A DNA stretch of 43,414 nucleotides from Paracoccaceae bacterium (GCA_006226775.1 SBGD01000058.1:1-43414), one strand, 5' to 3'. Positions 23,014 through 32,816 are shown, counted from the first letter of the stretch. A program made the numbers and translations. Notes: generated by a model from the letters alone, not told the origin.

Positions 23014-24348
23014 TCACACCAAGGCCAAGGCTTCCGCCGCCATCGCAGACTTCTGCGCCCGCCCGGCCACATAGACCTCCTCCACCGCCCGGTCATCCCC
23101 CATGATCTGCAGGATGAACAACTCCTCGCTCAGCGTCTGCGCCTTTTCCGCCCGCAGCGCCATGGCCTCGGTCGCCCGGGGGTTCAGCACCACCACATCC
23201 GCCTCGGTCCCCGCCTCCAGCGTGCCGATCCGGTCGGCCAGCCCCAGCACGCAGGCATTGCCCCTTGTGATCCAGTGAAACGCCGCCAGCGGGTGCAGCT
23301 TCTGGCCCTGCAATTGCAGCACCTTGTAGGCCTCGTTCAGGGTCTGGAGCATCGAATAGGAGGTCCCCGCGCCCACATCCGTCGCAATGGCATTGGCGAT
23401 CCCGCGCGCCCGCAGCCCGGCATCGTCGAACAGCCCCGAGCCCAGAAAGAGGTTCGAGGTCGGGCAGAACACCGGATGTGCGCCACTCTCGGCCAGCACC
23501 TCGATCTCGCGCGGCTCGAGGTGGATGGAATGACCCAGCAGGCTCTTGTCCGACAAGAGCCCGTAGCGTTCATAGACGCCGAGATAATCCGGCACCTCCG
23601 GGTAGAGCGATTTCGTGAAGGCGATCTCGTCGCGGTTCTCGCTGAGATGCGTCTGGATGTAGCACTCCGGGTGCCGCGCGGCGAGGGCGCCTGCCGCTTC
23701 CAGTTGCGCCGGGGTCGAGGTGATCGCGAACCGCGGCGTGATGGCATAGAGCCCGCGCCCCTTGCCGTGCCAGGCCTCGATCAGCGCAAGGCTGTCGTCA
23801 TGACCCGTCTGCGCGGTATCGGTCAGCCCCTCGGGCGCATTGCGGTCCATCATCACCTTGCCGCCGATCATCCGCATGTCGCGGCGGCGGGCCTCGGTGA
23901 AGAAGGCCTCGGCCGAGCACTTGTGCACCGAACAGAAGGCCGCGGCCGAGGTGGTGCCATGGGCAATGAGCTGGTCATAGAAGGCCCCGGCCATGCGCGC
24001 GGCATGGGCGGGATCGGCATATTCGACCTCCGCCGGGAAGGTATAGCCGTTCAGCCAGTCCAGAAGCTGCGAACCCCAGGAGGCGATGACCTGCACCTGC
24101 GGGAAATGGATATGGGTGTCGATGAAACCGGGCATCAGCAGGTGCGGGCGATGGTCGGTCACCGCCGCCTCGGGGGCCTGCGCGCGCACTTCGGCATAAT
24201 CGCCGCAAGCCTCGATCATCCCGCCCGAGATCAGCACCGCGCCGTCCTCGACATAGGTATAGGCGCCGGTGTCCGTCTCGTCGGCAGGGGCGGCGTGGAA
24301 GGTCAGGACACGTCCGCGCAGGAGCGTCCGGTCGGTTTTCTGCAACAT
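23014..24348 (-). CDS. guaD: Guanine deaminase
   Basis: A 444-residue amidohydrolase that converts guanine to xanthine and ammonia. The metal-binding motif is PGFIDTHIHFPQ near residue 80. GTTSAAAFCSVHK, THLSENRDEI and the C-terminal Asp in ATDVGAGTSYSML complete the Zn-site and active-site signature of guanine deaminase. The length matches the family (about 430-450). I use the ATG at 24348 (MLQKTDRTLLRGR). It is the last gene of the xdh operon, after the permease, and so links guanine uptake to xanthine oxidation. The gene ends near a repeat-like intergenic region and is convergent with the MFS gene. Confidence 0.93.
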   Translation of the reverse strand: MLQKTDRTLLRGRVLTFHAAPADETDTGAYTYVEDGAVLISGGMIEACGDYAEVRAQAPEAAVTDHRPHLLMPGFIDTHIHFPQVQVIASWGSQLLDWLNGYTFPAEVEYADPAHAARMAGAFYDQLIAHGTTSAAAFCSVHKCSAEAFFTEARRRDMRMIGGKVMMDRNAPEGLTDTAQTGHDDSLALIEAWHGKGRGLYAITPRFAITSTPAQLEAAGALAARHPECYIQTHLSENRDEIAFTKSLYPEVPDYLGVYERYGLLSDKSLLGHSIHLEPREIEVLAESGAHPVFCPTSNLFLGSGLFDDAGLRARGIANAIATDVGAGTSYSMLQTLNEAYKVLQLQGQKLHPLAAFHWITRGNACVLGLADRIGTLEAGTEADVVVLNPRATEAMALRAEKAQTLSEELFILQIMGDDRAVEEVYVAGRAQKSAMAAEALALV

Positions 24349-24439
24349 GGGGGTCGTCCGTCTGAAGGTTTTGGGGGCGGGCCCTGCGGGAGAGAGAGTC
24401 GCAGGGCCCGCCGTGTCGCGGTGCCGCCGGGCGGCGCCG

Positions 24440-26023
24440 CTATTCTGCCGGTGTGCCCTGGACCGGCTCAAAGGCATTGGGGTCGTCGGATCTCGCGTCG
24501 TCCTTGTGGAAGATCGGATAGATGTAGAGGAAGGCCGCGGCGATCAGGTAGCCCATCGAGACGGCGTTGAAATCCGGCCAATGGAGCGAGGCGCCGTGGA
24601 TCACCCCGAAGAGCGACATGATGGAGGCCGCCAGCGCAAAGCCGCCCGCGTTGCGGAACCGCCCGTCGATGACGCTGGCCACGATGGCGCCCCAGATCAG
24701 GCCGGTCAGGATGGCGCCCTGCGACAGTGCCAGATGCCCCTCGAAATGCGCACCCTGCTGGAGAAGCGCGGCGGTCAGCGCCTCGTCGCCCAGCCGCGGC
24801 AGGCCCTCGACCCCGGTCGCCCCGAGCGCCCCCATCAGCGAGCCCCACTTGGTGATCAGGAAGGACGAGACATGCGGCATCATGGCGATGGTCACGGCGG
24901 CCATATGCTCGGTCTTGACCGAATGGGCGGTATTGGTGACGAGGCTGAGCGCCACGAAGACCAGCACAGGCGCGGCCGCCGCCTGCGGGATCAGGTTGTT
25001 GAGGAAGGCCAGGAGCCCGAAGATCGCCGCCAGCGGGATCACCACGGCCACCCCGATGATATAGCCCGCATGCGCCCCCATCCGCTTGTAGGCCGGGTGG
25101 CCGATATAGGCGGTGGTCGGGAAGGGCGAGCCGAAGACCGCGCCGATCATGGTGCCCACACCGTCGGTCACCTGGCAGGTGGCGACGGGGTAATGGTCGC
25201 CCACGGCCTCGGCGCTCTCGACGTTGTTCATGGTTTCGATGAAGTTGTAGATCTGCACCGGCACCAGCACGAGGAAGAGCTCAGGATTGGCAAAAAGGTG
25301 CTGGATGCCCGCGATCAGGTCGCCGATATAGGGCATGGGCGGATAGAACCCGGTGCCCTCGAAGCTGATGCTCGCCTCGCCGATGGCAAAGGCCACCACG
25401 GTGCCGACGATCAGCGCCAGAAGACCGGCGGGAATGTTCCAGGGCAGGCGGAAGCGGCCCACGAGACCCCAGAGGATGATGATCATCGAGGCAAAGCCGA
25501 TGAAGGGGTTCTCGAAGACGATGGCCAGGGGCACGGTGCCGATGAAGACCAGCGCGATGCCGCAGAGCGTGCCCAGCATGCCCGCGCGCGGGGTCACGCG
25601 CTTCAGCCAGGGCCCGACGATGGCGCCCATGGCGGCGACGATGCCGCCCATGAAGCCCGCACCGATGCCCACCTGCCAGGCCAGCACCGCGTCTTGCGTC
25701 GACCAGTAGATCGGGCCGATGACGCCGAAGAGGTAGACGAACATCACCGGCGTCGAGATGCCGTAAGGCAGGGCGGTGACGTCCTTGCCCGACCGTTCGG
25801 CCTCGCGCTTGGCCAGCCAGACATAGACCGCGATCCCGGCCACGATGGCCACGGCGGCGCCGGGGACGATGCGGCCGAAGACGATCTCGGCGGGCATCTG
25901 GAAGACGAACTGGCAGATCCCCGCCAGTACCATCAGGTTGATCAGGTTGTCGGTAAACAGCGCCCAGAACGCGCTGAAGTCGCTGCGGTGAAACAGCTTG
26001 TACGTGTAACTCCCATCCCGCAT
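24440..26023 (-). CDS. NCS2/AzgA-type purine permease
   Basis: A 527-residue polytopic membrane protein of the NCS2 (xanthine/uracil and AzgA-like) superfamily, with about 12-14 hydrophobic segments. It has a conserved start (LFHRSDFSAFWALFTDNLINL), a substrate-loop region (IYNFIETMNNVESAEAVG) and GSPFPTTAYIGHPAYK. It most likely imports purine bases such as guanine, hypoxanthine or xanthine. GAGGAGG precedes the ATG. It sits 62 nt after xdhC and 91 nt before guanine deaminase, so uptake and catabolism are made together. The exact substrate is inferred from this context. Confidence 0.9.
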   Translation of the reverse strand: MRDGSYTYKLFHRSDFSAFWALFTDNLINLMVLAGICQFVFQMPAEIVFGRIVPGAAVAIVAGIAVYVWLAKREAERSGKDVTALPYGISTPVMFVYLFGVIGPIYWSTQDAVLAWQVGIGAGFMGGIVAAMGAIVGPWLKRVTPRAGMLGTLCGIALVFIGTVPLAIVFENPFIGFASMIIILWGLVGRFRLPWNIPAGLLALIVGTVVAFAIGEASISFEGTGFYPPMPYIGDLIAGIQHLFANPELFLVLVPVQIYNFIETMNNVESAEAVGDHYPVATCQVTDGVGTMIGAVFGSPFPTTAYIGHPAYKRMGAHAGYIIGVAVVIPLAAIFGLLAFLNNLIPQAAAAPVLVFVALSLVTNTAHSVKTEHMAAVTIAMMPHVSSFLITKWGSLMGALGATGVEGLPRLGDEALTAALLQQGAHFEGHLALSQGAILTGLIWGAIVASVIDGRFRNAGGFALAASIMSLFGVIHGASLHWPDFNAVSMGYLIAAAFLYIYPIFHKDDARSDDPNAFEPVQGTPAE

Positions 26024-26085
26024 CTCGGGACCTCCTCTTGGTTGTCGCTGACCGGGCCTCTCCTCGGGGACCGCGGCTGCGCTTG

Positions 26086-26934
26086 CTACTGTGCCGCGAT
26101 TGACGTCACAGTGCCCCGGTGCGGGGCGGTTGCGGCAGTTTCACTGGTCAGGGCCGCGATCACGTCTGCCACCACGAAGGCGGCGATCACGGCGGGCCGC
26201 TTGTCGCGGCTACCGCCTGCCCCGATGGGGCAGATGAGTGTGTCGATGGTCAGCCCATCGCATTGTTTCAGGCACCAGTTGCGGAACTTCGCCCGCTTGG
26301 TGGCGCTGCCGATCAGGCCCACATAAGCCGCGTCGCCGCGCTCCAGCGCTTCCGAGGCCAGCAGGAAATCCAGCCCGTGATCATGGGTCAGCACGATGAA
26401 GGCGCTGCCCGCAGGGGCGGTCGCGATATCGAACTCGGGGATGGCGCTCTGGCGCTTTTCGACCTTGGCCTCGGACAGGGCCAATTCATTGGCGCGCTGG
26501 TCGATCAGCACTGTCCTGACCGGCAGGTGCTGGAACAGGTTGGCCAATGCGCGCCCCACATGCCCGGCGCCGAGGATGTAGACCGCCGGATCGGCGGCGT
26601 CCTGCGCCTCGGCCTGCGCGATGGCGGTGTCGCGGTCGCTGACGCTCATGCGGTGCAGCGCCAGTTCGACGCGCCCGCCGCAGCACTGGCCGATCTCGGG
26701 GCCCAGCGGCACGTCGAGCGTCCGGGCGATGTCGCCCGAGGCCAGCAGCGCGCGGGCGGCCTCGATGGCGATATGCTCGAGCCTGCCGCCGCCGATGGTG
26801 CCGAAAAGGCCGGTGTCGGTGACGAACATCTCGGTCCCGGCCTCGCGCGGCGAGGATCCCTGCACGCGGGTCAGCCGGATGCGCGCCACCGCATCGGCGG
26901 CCAGGAAGGCGCGGATCTGCTCGGCGCGGGCCAT
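26086..26934 (-). CDS. xdhC: Xanthine dehydrogenase accessory protein XdhC
   Basis: A 282-residue chaperone that binds molybdenum cofactor, promotes its sulfuration and inserts it into XdhB. The N-terminal XdhC domain has SSPREAGTEMFV and the Cys-pair motif GPEIGQCCGGRVE. The C-terminal Rossmann fold has YILGAGHVGRALA. The frame opens with GTG-ATG. The ATG at 26934 overlaps the last base of the xdhB stop (TGATG), so the genes are coupled. Length is within the family range. It lies directly after xdhB, the normal order xdhA-xdhB-xdhC. Confidence 0.95.
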   Translation of the reverse strand: MARAEQIRAFLAADAVARIRLTRVQGSSPREAGTEMFVTDTGLFGTIGGGRLEHIAIEAARALLASGDIARTLDVPLGPEIGQCCGGRVELALHRMSVSDRDTAIAQAEAQDAADPAVYILGAGHVGRALANLFQHLPVRTVLIDQRANELALSEAKVEKRQSAIPEFDIATAPAGSAFIVLTHDHGLDFLLASEALERGDAAYVGLIGSATKRAKFRNWCLKQCDGLTIDTLICPIGAGGSRDKRPAVIAAFVVADVIAALTSETAATAPHRGTVTSIAAQ

Positions 26935-29264
26935 CACGCGGCGCCCTTGAGCCGTTCGATCGCCATCAGCACCCGTTCCGGCGTGGCCGGCGCGTCAAGG
27001 CGCGGGCATTCGGCGTAATCGGCCACGCTGGCCACGGCCATCGACAGGGCCTCGAGCACCGAGATGCCCAGCATGAAGGGCGGCTCGCCCACGGCTTTCG
27101 ACCGCTTGATGGTGCGCTCCTTGTTGACCGACCATTCCGCCAGATCCACGTTGAAGATGCGCGGCCGGTCCGAGGCCAGCGGGATCTTGTAAGTCGAGGG
27201 CGCATGGGTGCGCAGCCGGCCCGCATCGTCCCACCAGAGTTCTTCGGTGGTCAGCCAGCCCATGCCCTGGACGAAGGCGCCCTCCACCTGGCCCTTGTCC
27301 AAAATCGGGTTGAGCGAGCGGCCCACGTCATGCAGGATGTCGGTGCGCTCGACCCGGTATTCGCCGGTCAGCGTGTCGACCGACACTTCCGAACAGGCCG
27401 CGCCATAGGCGTAGTAGAAGAACGGCCGCCCCGTGCCATTCGCGCGGTCCCAGTGAATATCCGGCGTCTTGTAGAAGCCCGCGGCGGACAGCTGAATGCG
27501 CGCCATGTAGGCCTTCTTGACAAGCTCGTCGAAGGCAATGATGTCGTCGCCAATCTTCACCTGATTGGGCAGGAAAACCACCTCCGCCGGTGCCACGCCC
27601 CAGGCCTCGGCGGCAAAAGCCACCAAACGCGCCTTGATCTGCTCGGCGCCGTCCAGCGCCGCCATGCCGTTGAGATCCGAGCCCGAGGAGGCGGCGGTGG
27701 CCGAGGTATTCGGCACCTTCTCGGTCGTGGTTTTGGTGATCTTGATCCGGTCGAAATCGACCTGGAAGGCATCGGCCACCACTTGCGCCACCTTGGTATT
27801 GAGGCCCTGGCCCATCTCGGTGCCGCCGTGGTTGAGGTGGATCGAACCGTCGGAATAGACGTGGATTAGCGATCCGGCCTGGTTGTAGTGGGTGGCGGTG
27901 AAGGAGATGCCGAATTTCACCGGGATCAGCGCGATGCCGCGCTTGAGAAAGCGGCTCTTGGCATTGCTCTCGATGATCCCGGCGCGGCGGGCGCGGTAGT
28001 TCGCGCTGTCTTCCAGCTCGGTGATCAGGCGGTCGAGGATATTGTCGGTGACCTCCTGGTGATAGGGCGTCAGGTTGCGGCCTTCTCCACCGTAGAAGTT
28101 GGCCTTGCGGATATCCAGCGGGTCTTTCCCGAGCTTGTAGGCGATTTCCTCGATCATCCGTTCCGCGGCGACCACGCCCTGCGGCCCGCCGAAACCGCGA
28201 AAGGCGGTGTTCGACACGGTATTGGTCTTCATCGGCCGCGAAGTCAGCTTCACATGCGGATAGAAATAGGCATTGTCGGCATGAAACAGCGCGCGGTCGG
28301 TGACCGGCCCGGAGAGATCGGACGACCAGCCGCAGCGCGCGGCAAAGGTGCCGTCGACCGCCTGGATGCGCCCCTCGTCGTCGAAGGCCACGTCATAGTC
28401 GATGACGAAATCGTGGCGCTTGCCGGTGGCGGTCATGTCCTGGTCGCGGTCGGGGCGGATTTTCACCGGGCGGTTCCATGTCTTCGCCGCCAGCGCCGCG
28501 ACGCAGGCAAAGAGGTTCATCTGGCTTTCCTTGCCGCCAAAGCCGCCGCCCATGCGTCGCACGTTCACCGTGACCGCATTCGACGGCACGCCGAGGACAT
28601 GGGCGACCATGTGCTGCGCCTCGGAGGGGTGCTGGGTCGAGCAATGCACGATCACGTCGTCATCCTCGCCGGGCAGGGCAAAGGCGATCTGGCCTTCGAG
28701 GTACATGTGATCCTGCCCGCCGACATTGAGCCGACCCTGCAGGCGGTTTTTGGCCTCGGCGAAACCCGCCGCGATGTCGCCGCGCTCCAGCTTCAGCGGG
28801 TCGGTGACATGGGGGTAATCGGCCGCGATGGCGGCGACCGGGTCGAGCGCGTGGGAGAGAACATCGCACTCGACCCGGGCCAGTTCCGCAGCCCGGCGGG
28901 CCGCGTCACGGGTCTCGGCAATCACCGCGAAAAGCGGCTGGCCGTGGAATTCGATCTTTTCGGTGGGAAAGAGCGGCTCGTCGTGTCGCCCGGTGGGGCT
29001 TATGTCGTTGACGCCGGGGACATCCTCGGCGGTCAGCACGCCCAGCACGCCGGGGGCCTTGCGCACCTCGCTCAGGTCGATGCTCCTGAGCGTCGCATGG
29101 GTGACCGTGGAACAGCCGAGATAGGCGTGCAGCGTGCCCACGGACTCGGCAATGTCGTCGCAATACTCGGCGCGACCGGTGACATGCTTGATGGCGCTGT
29201 CGTGGCGCAGGTCGGTGTGGACGGCGCCGCGGATGGTGTCGCGGGTGGTGATCTGGTCTTTCAT
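26934..29264 (-). CDS. xdhB: Xanthine dehydrogenase molybdopterin-binding subunit XdhB
   Basis: A 776-residue molybdenum-cofactor subunit that hydroxylates hypoxanthine to xanthine and xanthine to urate. Visible landmarks: GRAEYCDD, MGGGFGGKESQ (cofactor contact), FRGFGGPQG with the substrate Arg, GTEMGQGLNTK, and the C-terminal AVGEPPFMLG with the catalytic Glu. The length is that of the bacterial split enzyme (about 770-780). The ATG at 29264 gives MKDQITTRD; the frame extends upstream only as shadow. A GGGAG site sits 14 nt downstream of the xdhA stop. No frameshift or missing key motif is seen. Confidence 0.96.
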   Translation of the reverse strand: MKDQITTRDTIRGAVHTDLRHDSAIKHVTGRAEYCDDIAESVGTLHAYLGCSTVTHATLRSIDLSEVRKAPGVLGVLTAEDVPGVNDISPTGRHDEPLFPTEKIEFHGQPLFAVIAETRDAARRAAELARVECDVLSHALDPVAAIAADYPHVTDPLKLERGDIAAGFAEAKNRLQGRLNVGGQDHMYLEGQIAFALPGEDDDVIVHCSTQHPSEAQHMVAHVLGVPSNAVTVNVRRMGGGFGGKESQMNLFACVAALAAKTWNRPVKIRPDRDQDMTATGKRHDFVIDYDVAFDDEGRIQAVDGTFAARCGWSSDLSGPVTDRALFHADNAYFYPHVKLTSRPMKTNTVSNTAFRGFGGPQGVVAAERMIEEIAYKLGKDPLDIRKANFYGGEGRNLTPYHQEVTDNILDRLITELEDSANYRARRAGIIESNAKSRFLKRGIALIPVKFGISFTATHYNQAGSLIHVYSDGSIHLNHGGTEMGQGLNTKVAQVVADAFQVDFDRIKITKTTTEKVPNTSATAASSGSDLNGMAALDGAEQIKARLVAFAAEAWGVAPAEVVFLPNQVKIGDDIIAFDELVKKAYMARIQLSAAGFYKTPDIHWDRANGTGRPFFYYAYGAACSEVSVDTLTGEYRVERTDILHDVGRSLNPILDKGQVEGAFVQGMGWLTTEELWWDDAGRLRTHAPSTYKIPLASDRPRIFNVDLAEWSVNKERTIKRSKAVGEPPFMLGISVLEALSMAVASVADYAECPRLDAPATPERVLMAIERLKGAA

Positions 29265-29278
29265 GGTCTTGTCTCCCT

Positions 29279-30736
29279 TTACGCGACGGCCAGGCGCACG
29301 GCTTCGGTCGTGGTCTGTTCGTGACAGAAGCGGATCAGCAGGTTGGCGGCGGCGGTGCTGCGGTATTCGGCACTGGCGCGCCAATCGGTGAGCGGGGTGA
29401 AATCCTCGGCGATCCTGCGGGCGGCTTGCTTGAAACTGGCCTCGGTGAAGGGCTGGCCGATGAGCGCCTCCTCGGTCCTTGCGGCCCTCCTCGGCGTGGC
29501 GGCCATCCCGCCAAAGGCCAGGCGGGCGGCGGTGATGGTGCCGGTCTCGACCGTGACCGCGAAGCCGGCGGCGACCGAGGAGATATCCTCGTCGCGGCGC
29601 TTGGAGATCTTGTAGGCGGCGTGGCGGGTGCCGGGCGCGGGCAGGGGAATGGTGATGCTCTCGACAAACTCGCCCGGGGTGCGGTCCTGCTTGCCGTAGT
29701 CGATGAAGAACGCTTCCAGCGGCAGGGTGCGGCGGTTTTGCCCATGGCGCAGGGTCACTTCCGCGCCCATGGAAATCAGCACCGGGGGCGTGTCGCCGAT
29801 CGGCGAGCCATTGGCGATATTGCCGCCGATGGTGCCGGCGTTGCGCACCTGCCAGCCGGCGATGCGCGACCAGTACTCGGCCAGATGCGGGAAATGCGCG
29901 TCGACCACCGGGCCGAACTCGGAATAGCTGACCCCGGCGCCGATCCGCACATCTGTGTCGGTGAACTCGATGCCTTTCAGCCCCTCGAGATGGCCGATGA
30001 AGATCGCGGGCGAAATCGGCTTGAGGAACTTGGTGACCCAGAGCCCCACGTCCGTCGCCCCCGCCACGATGGTGGCCTTGGGGTTTTCGGCATAGACCGC
30101 GGCGAAATCACCGACATCGGCGGGCAGGATGGCGCGGTTGTCCTCGGGGCCGGTGACGACGCGGGTGCCGTCGCGGAGGTCTTGCAGCGCTTCGGTGATG
30201 CGTCTACGTTCCTGCGCCAGCAGGTCCGCGGTGGGCGTGCCATAGCGGCTGACGGCGACGGCGGCGCGGATGATCGGCTCATACCCGGTGCAGCGGCAGA
30301 GGTTGCCCTGGATGGCGGTCTCGACCTGGGTCGGCGTGGGCTCGGGCGTCTCCATCCAGAGCGCGTAGAGCGCCATGACGAAGCCCGGGGTGCAAAAGCC
30401 GCACTGGCTGCCGTGGAAGTCGACCATCGCCTGTTGCACCGGGTGCAACCCGCCGTCAGGGCCGCGCAGATGCTCGATGGTGACCACGTGGCAGCCGTCC
30501 AGCGTGGCGAGGAAACGGATGCAGGCATTGACCGCCTCGTAGCGCAGCTGGCCTTCGCTCAGCCGGCCCACCAGCACGGTGCAGGCGCCGCAGTCGCCCT
30601 CGGCGCAGCCTTCCTTGGTGCCGGTCAACCGGCGGTTCAGGCGCAAGAAATCCAGCAGGGTCTGCGAGGCCGCCACGTCGGCGAGCGAAACCGGGTCTCC
30701 GTTCAGCAGGAAACGGATGTCGTTGCGGATGGTCAT
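29279..30736 (-). CDS. xdhA: Xanthine dehydrogenase FAD and Fe-S subunit XdhA
   Basis: A 485-residue subunit with two [2Fe-2S] domains and an FAD domain. The first cluster motif is GCAEGDCGACTVL with a downstream Cys (NACIRF). The second is CGFCTPG with NLCRCTGY. The FAD domain has PKATIVAGATDVGLW and NAGTIGGNIANGSPIGD. Together with XdhB it forms an (AB)2 enzyme that passes electrons from purine to NAD. The ATG at 30736 (MTIRNDIRFLLNG) is preceded by GGGAG. The frame continues upstream through the LysR gene only as shadow. It is the first gene of the operon and is divergent from the LysR regulator. Confidence 0.96.
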   Translation of the reverse strand: MTIRNDIRFLLNGDPVSLADVAASQTLLDFLRLNRRLTGTKEGCAEGDCGACTVLVGRLSEGQLRYEAVNACIRFLATLDGCHVVTIEHLRGPDGGLHPVQQAMVDFHGSQCGFCTPGFVMALYALWMETPEPTPTQVETAIQGNLCRCTGYEPIIRAAVAVSRYGTPTADLLAQERRRITEALQDLRDGTRVVTGPEDNRAILPADVGDFAAVYAENPKATIVAGATDVGLWVTKFLKPISPAIFIGHLEGLKGIEFTDTDVRIGAGVSYSEFGPVVDAHFPHLAEYWSRIAGWQVRNAGTIGGNIANGSPIGDTPPVLISMGAEVTLRHGQNRRTLPLEAFFIDYGKQDRTPGEFVESITIPLPAPGTRHAAYKISKRRDEDISSVAAGFAVTVETGTITAARLAFGGMAATPRRAARTEEALIGQPFTEASFKQAARRIAEDFTPLTDWRASAEYRSTAAANLLIRFCHEQTTTEAVRLAVA

Positions 30737-30895
30737 CTGGCTTCTCCCAAAGGCTTGATCGGTGCTCCTGCCGTCAGAATGCCAGACCGGACCCTCAACG
30801 AATACAGGCGCCTTCGGCAAAAACTTTATACGTATCGTTGAAAATAAAGTAGGCTGCGGGCGCCGGTCGGACGGTGGAAAAGCACGGGAGGGTCC
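30737..30895. promoter_or_regulatory. Divergent control region between xdhA and the LysR gene
   Basis: A 159-bp region, notably AT-rich near 30815-30850. It contains ATACGTAT (30828-30835) and the inverted pair CTTTAT/ATAAAG (30824-30829 with 30844-30849), candidates for LysR binding and for both promoters. I could not place exact -10/-35 elements. Confidence 0.5.
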
Positions 30896-31819
30896 ATGTC
30901 CTATATCGATGCACTGCGGGTTTTCGTGCGGGTGACGGAACTGGGCTCGATCACCTCGGGCGGGCGCGATCTGCGGCTGACGCCTGCGGTGGCCAGCAAG
31001 CGGATCAAGGAGCTGGAGAAGCACCTCGGCGTGCGGCTCTTCAACCGCACCACCCGCTCGCTGACGCCCACGGAAGTCGGGCGGGTGTTTTACGATCACG
31101 CCCGCAAGGTGCTGGAATCGCTGGACGAGGCCGAGGCGGTGGTGGCCAATTTCTCGGACACCCCGCGCGGGGTGATCCGGGTGACGGCGCCGCTGGGGAT
31201 CGGCCGGCAGATCATCGCGCCGATGGTGCCCGAGTTCACCGGGCTCTACCCCGAGACCAGCGTGCAGATGCGCCTGTCGGACCGCAATGTCGACATGCTG
31301 GGCGAGCGGCTGGACGTGGCCTTCTTCCTTGGCATCCCCAAGGAATCGGACCTGACCCTGCGCAAGATCGCGGAATGCGACCGGGTGCTCTGCGCCGCGC
31401 CGGACTACCTTGCGCGGGCCGGCGTGCCGCAGGTGCCGGAGGACCTGATGGCCGGGCGGCACAATTGCCTGTTGCTGCGCTATCCGCGCTCGCCGGATTA
31501 TTTCTGGGTGCTCGACACCGGGGATGGCCCGCGCAAGATGGAGGTGGCGGGGCAGTTCGATGCCGACAATGCCGATGTGCTGATCGACTGGGCGCTGGCC
31601 GGGCATGGCATCGCCAATATCGCGCGTTTCGTGATCGAGGCGGAATTGCAGGCGGGGCGGCTGGTCGAGGTGCTGCCCGCGACGCCGCCGCGGCCGGGGA
31701 TCTTCGGCTGTCTCTATCCGCACCGGCGGTTGCAGGACCCGAAGATCCGGCGGTTCGTGGACTTCATGAGCGAAAGGTGCCGCGACAGGATCGGCGGTGC
31801 GGGCAAGCGCGAGGGATGA
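30896..31819 (+). CDS. LysR-family transcriptional regulator, divergent from xdh
   Basis: A 307-residue LysR-type regulator. The N-terminal winged helix-turn-helix runs from YIDALRVFVRVTELGSITS to RLFNRTTRSLTPTEVG. The effector domain follows from about residue 90 (GVIRVTAPLGIGRQIIAP). It closely follows the pattern of the large AaeR/CrgA-like LysR subgroup. GGAGGG precedes the ATG by about 6 nt. It is divergent from xdhA, with a shared AT-rich control region, so it most likely controls purine breakdown, perhaps in response to a purine or urate. The effector is not readable. Confidence 0.9.
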   Translation: MSYIDALRVFVRVTELGSITSGGRDLRLTPAVASKRIKELEKHLGVRLFNRTTRSLTPTEVGRVFYDHARKVLESLDEAEAVVANFSDTPRGVIRVTAPLGIGRQIIAPMVPEFTGLYPETSVQMRLSDRNVDMLGERLDVAFFLGIPKESDLTLRKIAECDRVLCAAPDYLARAGVPQVPEDLMAGRHNCLLLRYPRSPDYFWVLDTGDGPRKMEVAGQFDADNADVLIDWALAGHGIANIARFVIEAELQAGRLVEVLPATPPRPGIFGCLYPHRRLQDPKIRRFVDFMSERCRDRIGGAGKREG

Positions 31820-32015
31820 GGCGGCGGCGCCGGTGACGTGGCCCGGCGAGCTTCGCGGAAAAGAGCGCGCGACAGGGCGGGCGTCCCTGGATCGGGGAGT
31901 GCCGGGGTGGTTTGCAGTGAAAACCGGCGGTTTGCCGCGTGATTGCGGTCAAATCGGTCTCGCAACCCGAAACGCGAGTATCTATAACCCTCGGAAGCCT
32001 GAAGGAGTCGAAAAA

Positions 32016-32816
32016 ATGTCCGGAGAACTGTCGCCGATCGACAAGGCAAAGTTTGTCGCCGCCAAGCGCGCCTCCGACTATGTCGAGAACGGCATGCGCG
32101 TGGGGCTGGGCACCGGGTCGACCGCGGCCTGGCTGGTGCGCTGCCTGGGCGAGCGGGTGCGCGAGGAGGGGCTGCGCTTTCGCGGCGTGCCGACTTCGAC
32201 CCGCACCGCCGAACTGGCGCGCGAGGTGGGGATCACCGTCATCAGCCTCGACGAGGCGCGCTGGCTGGACATCACCATCGACGGCGCCGATGAATTCGAC
32301 GGCAATTTCAACCTGATCAAGGGCGGCGGCGGGGCGCTGTTGCAGGAAAAGATCGTCGCCACCGCGTCCGACCAGATGGTGGTGATCGCCGATGCTGCCA
32401 AGCGGGTCGAGCACCTGGGCGCCTTCCCGCTGCCGGTCGAGGTCATTCCCTTCGGCTGGCCCACGACCCAGGCGCTGATCGAGGAAATGCTGGTGTCGAT
32501 GGATGTCATGGGGCGCAACTCGACCCTGCGGATGACCGGCGATGCGCCTTACGTCACCGACGAGGGCAACCATATCCTCGACCTGCACCTCGGCCGGATC
32601 GGCGACCCGCGCCAATTGTCGCTGGTGCTCAATCAGATCCCCGGCGTGGTTGAAAACGGGCTGTTCGTGGATATCTGCGATACGGTGGTCACGGGCTTCG
32701 GCGACGGGCGGATCGAGCTGCGCGACATCAACACCGGCGAGGTCGAGAACGAGCGACTCGATTTCGTCGAGAACGAGAACATGTTCGCCGATCTCGGCGA
32801 TTGGACACGCGACTAG
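32016..32816 (+). CDS. rpiA: Ribose-5-phosphate isomerase A
   Basis: A 266-residue isomerase that interconverts ribose 5-phosphate and ribulose 5-phosphate in the pentose phosphate pathway. GLGTGSTAAW binds the phosphate, and the catalytic core DGADEFDGNFNLIKGGGGAL with EKIVA is intact. Length fits RpiA (220-265), slightly long by a C-terminal extension. The ATG at 32016 has AAGGAG 8 nt upstream. A -10-like TATAAC lies at 31983-31988, so a separate promoter in the 196-bp gap is plausible. It is followed after 16 nt by glutathione reductase. Linking ribose metabolism (NADPH supply) with glutathione reduction is a reasonable functional pairing. Confidence 0.95.
   Translation: MSGELSPIDKAKFVAAKRASDYVENGMRVGLGTGSTAAWLVRCLGERVREEGLRFRGVPTSTRTAELAREVGITVISLDEARWLDITIDGADEFDGNFNLIKGGGGALLQEKIVATASDQMVVIADAAKRVEHLGAFPLPVEVIPFGWPTTQALIEEMLVSMDVMGRNSTLRMTGDAPYVTDEGNHILDLHLGRIGDPRQLSLVLNQIPGVVENGLFVDICDTVVTGFGDGRIELRDINTGEVENERLDFVENENMFADLGDWTRD

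Noticed and set aside
24269-26326. Long plus-strand open frame of 685 codons
   Set aside because: It is antisense to the NCS2 permease and guanine deaminase genes, with His/Gly/Asp/Arg-rich low-complexity translation typical of shadow frames in GC-rich DNA.
30737-31723. N-terminal extension of XdhA through the LysR gene
   Set aside because: The sense strand encodes LysR; MTIRNDIRF at 30736 is the normal XdhA start, with a ribosome binding site.
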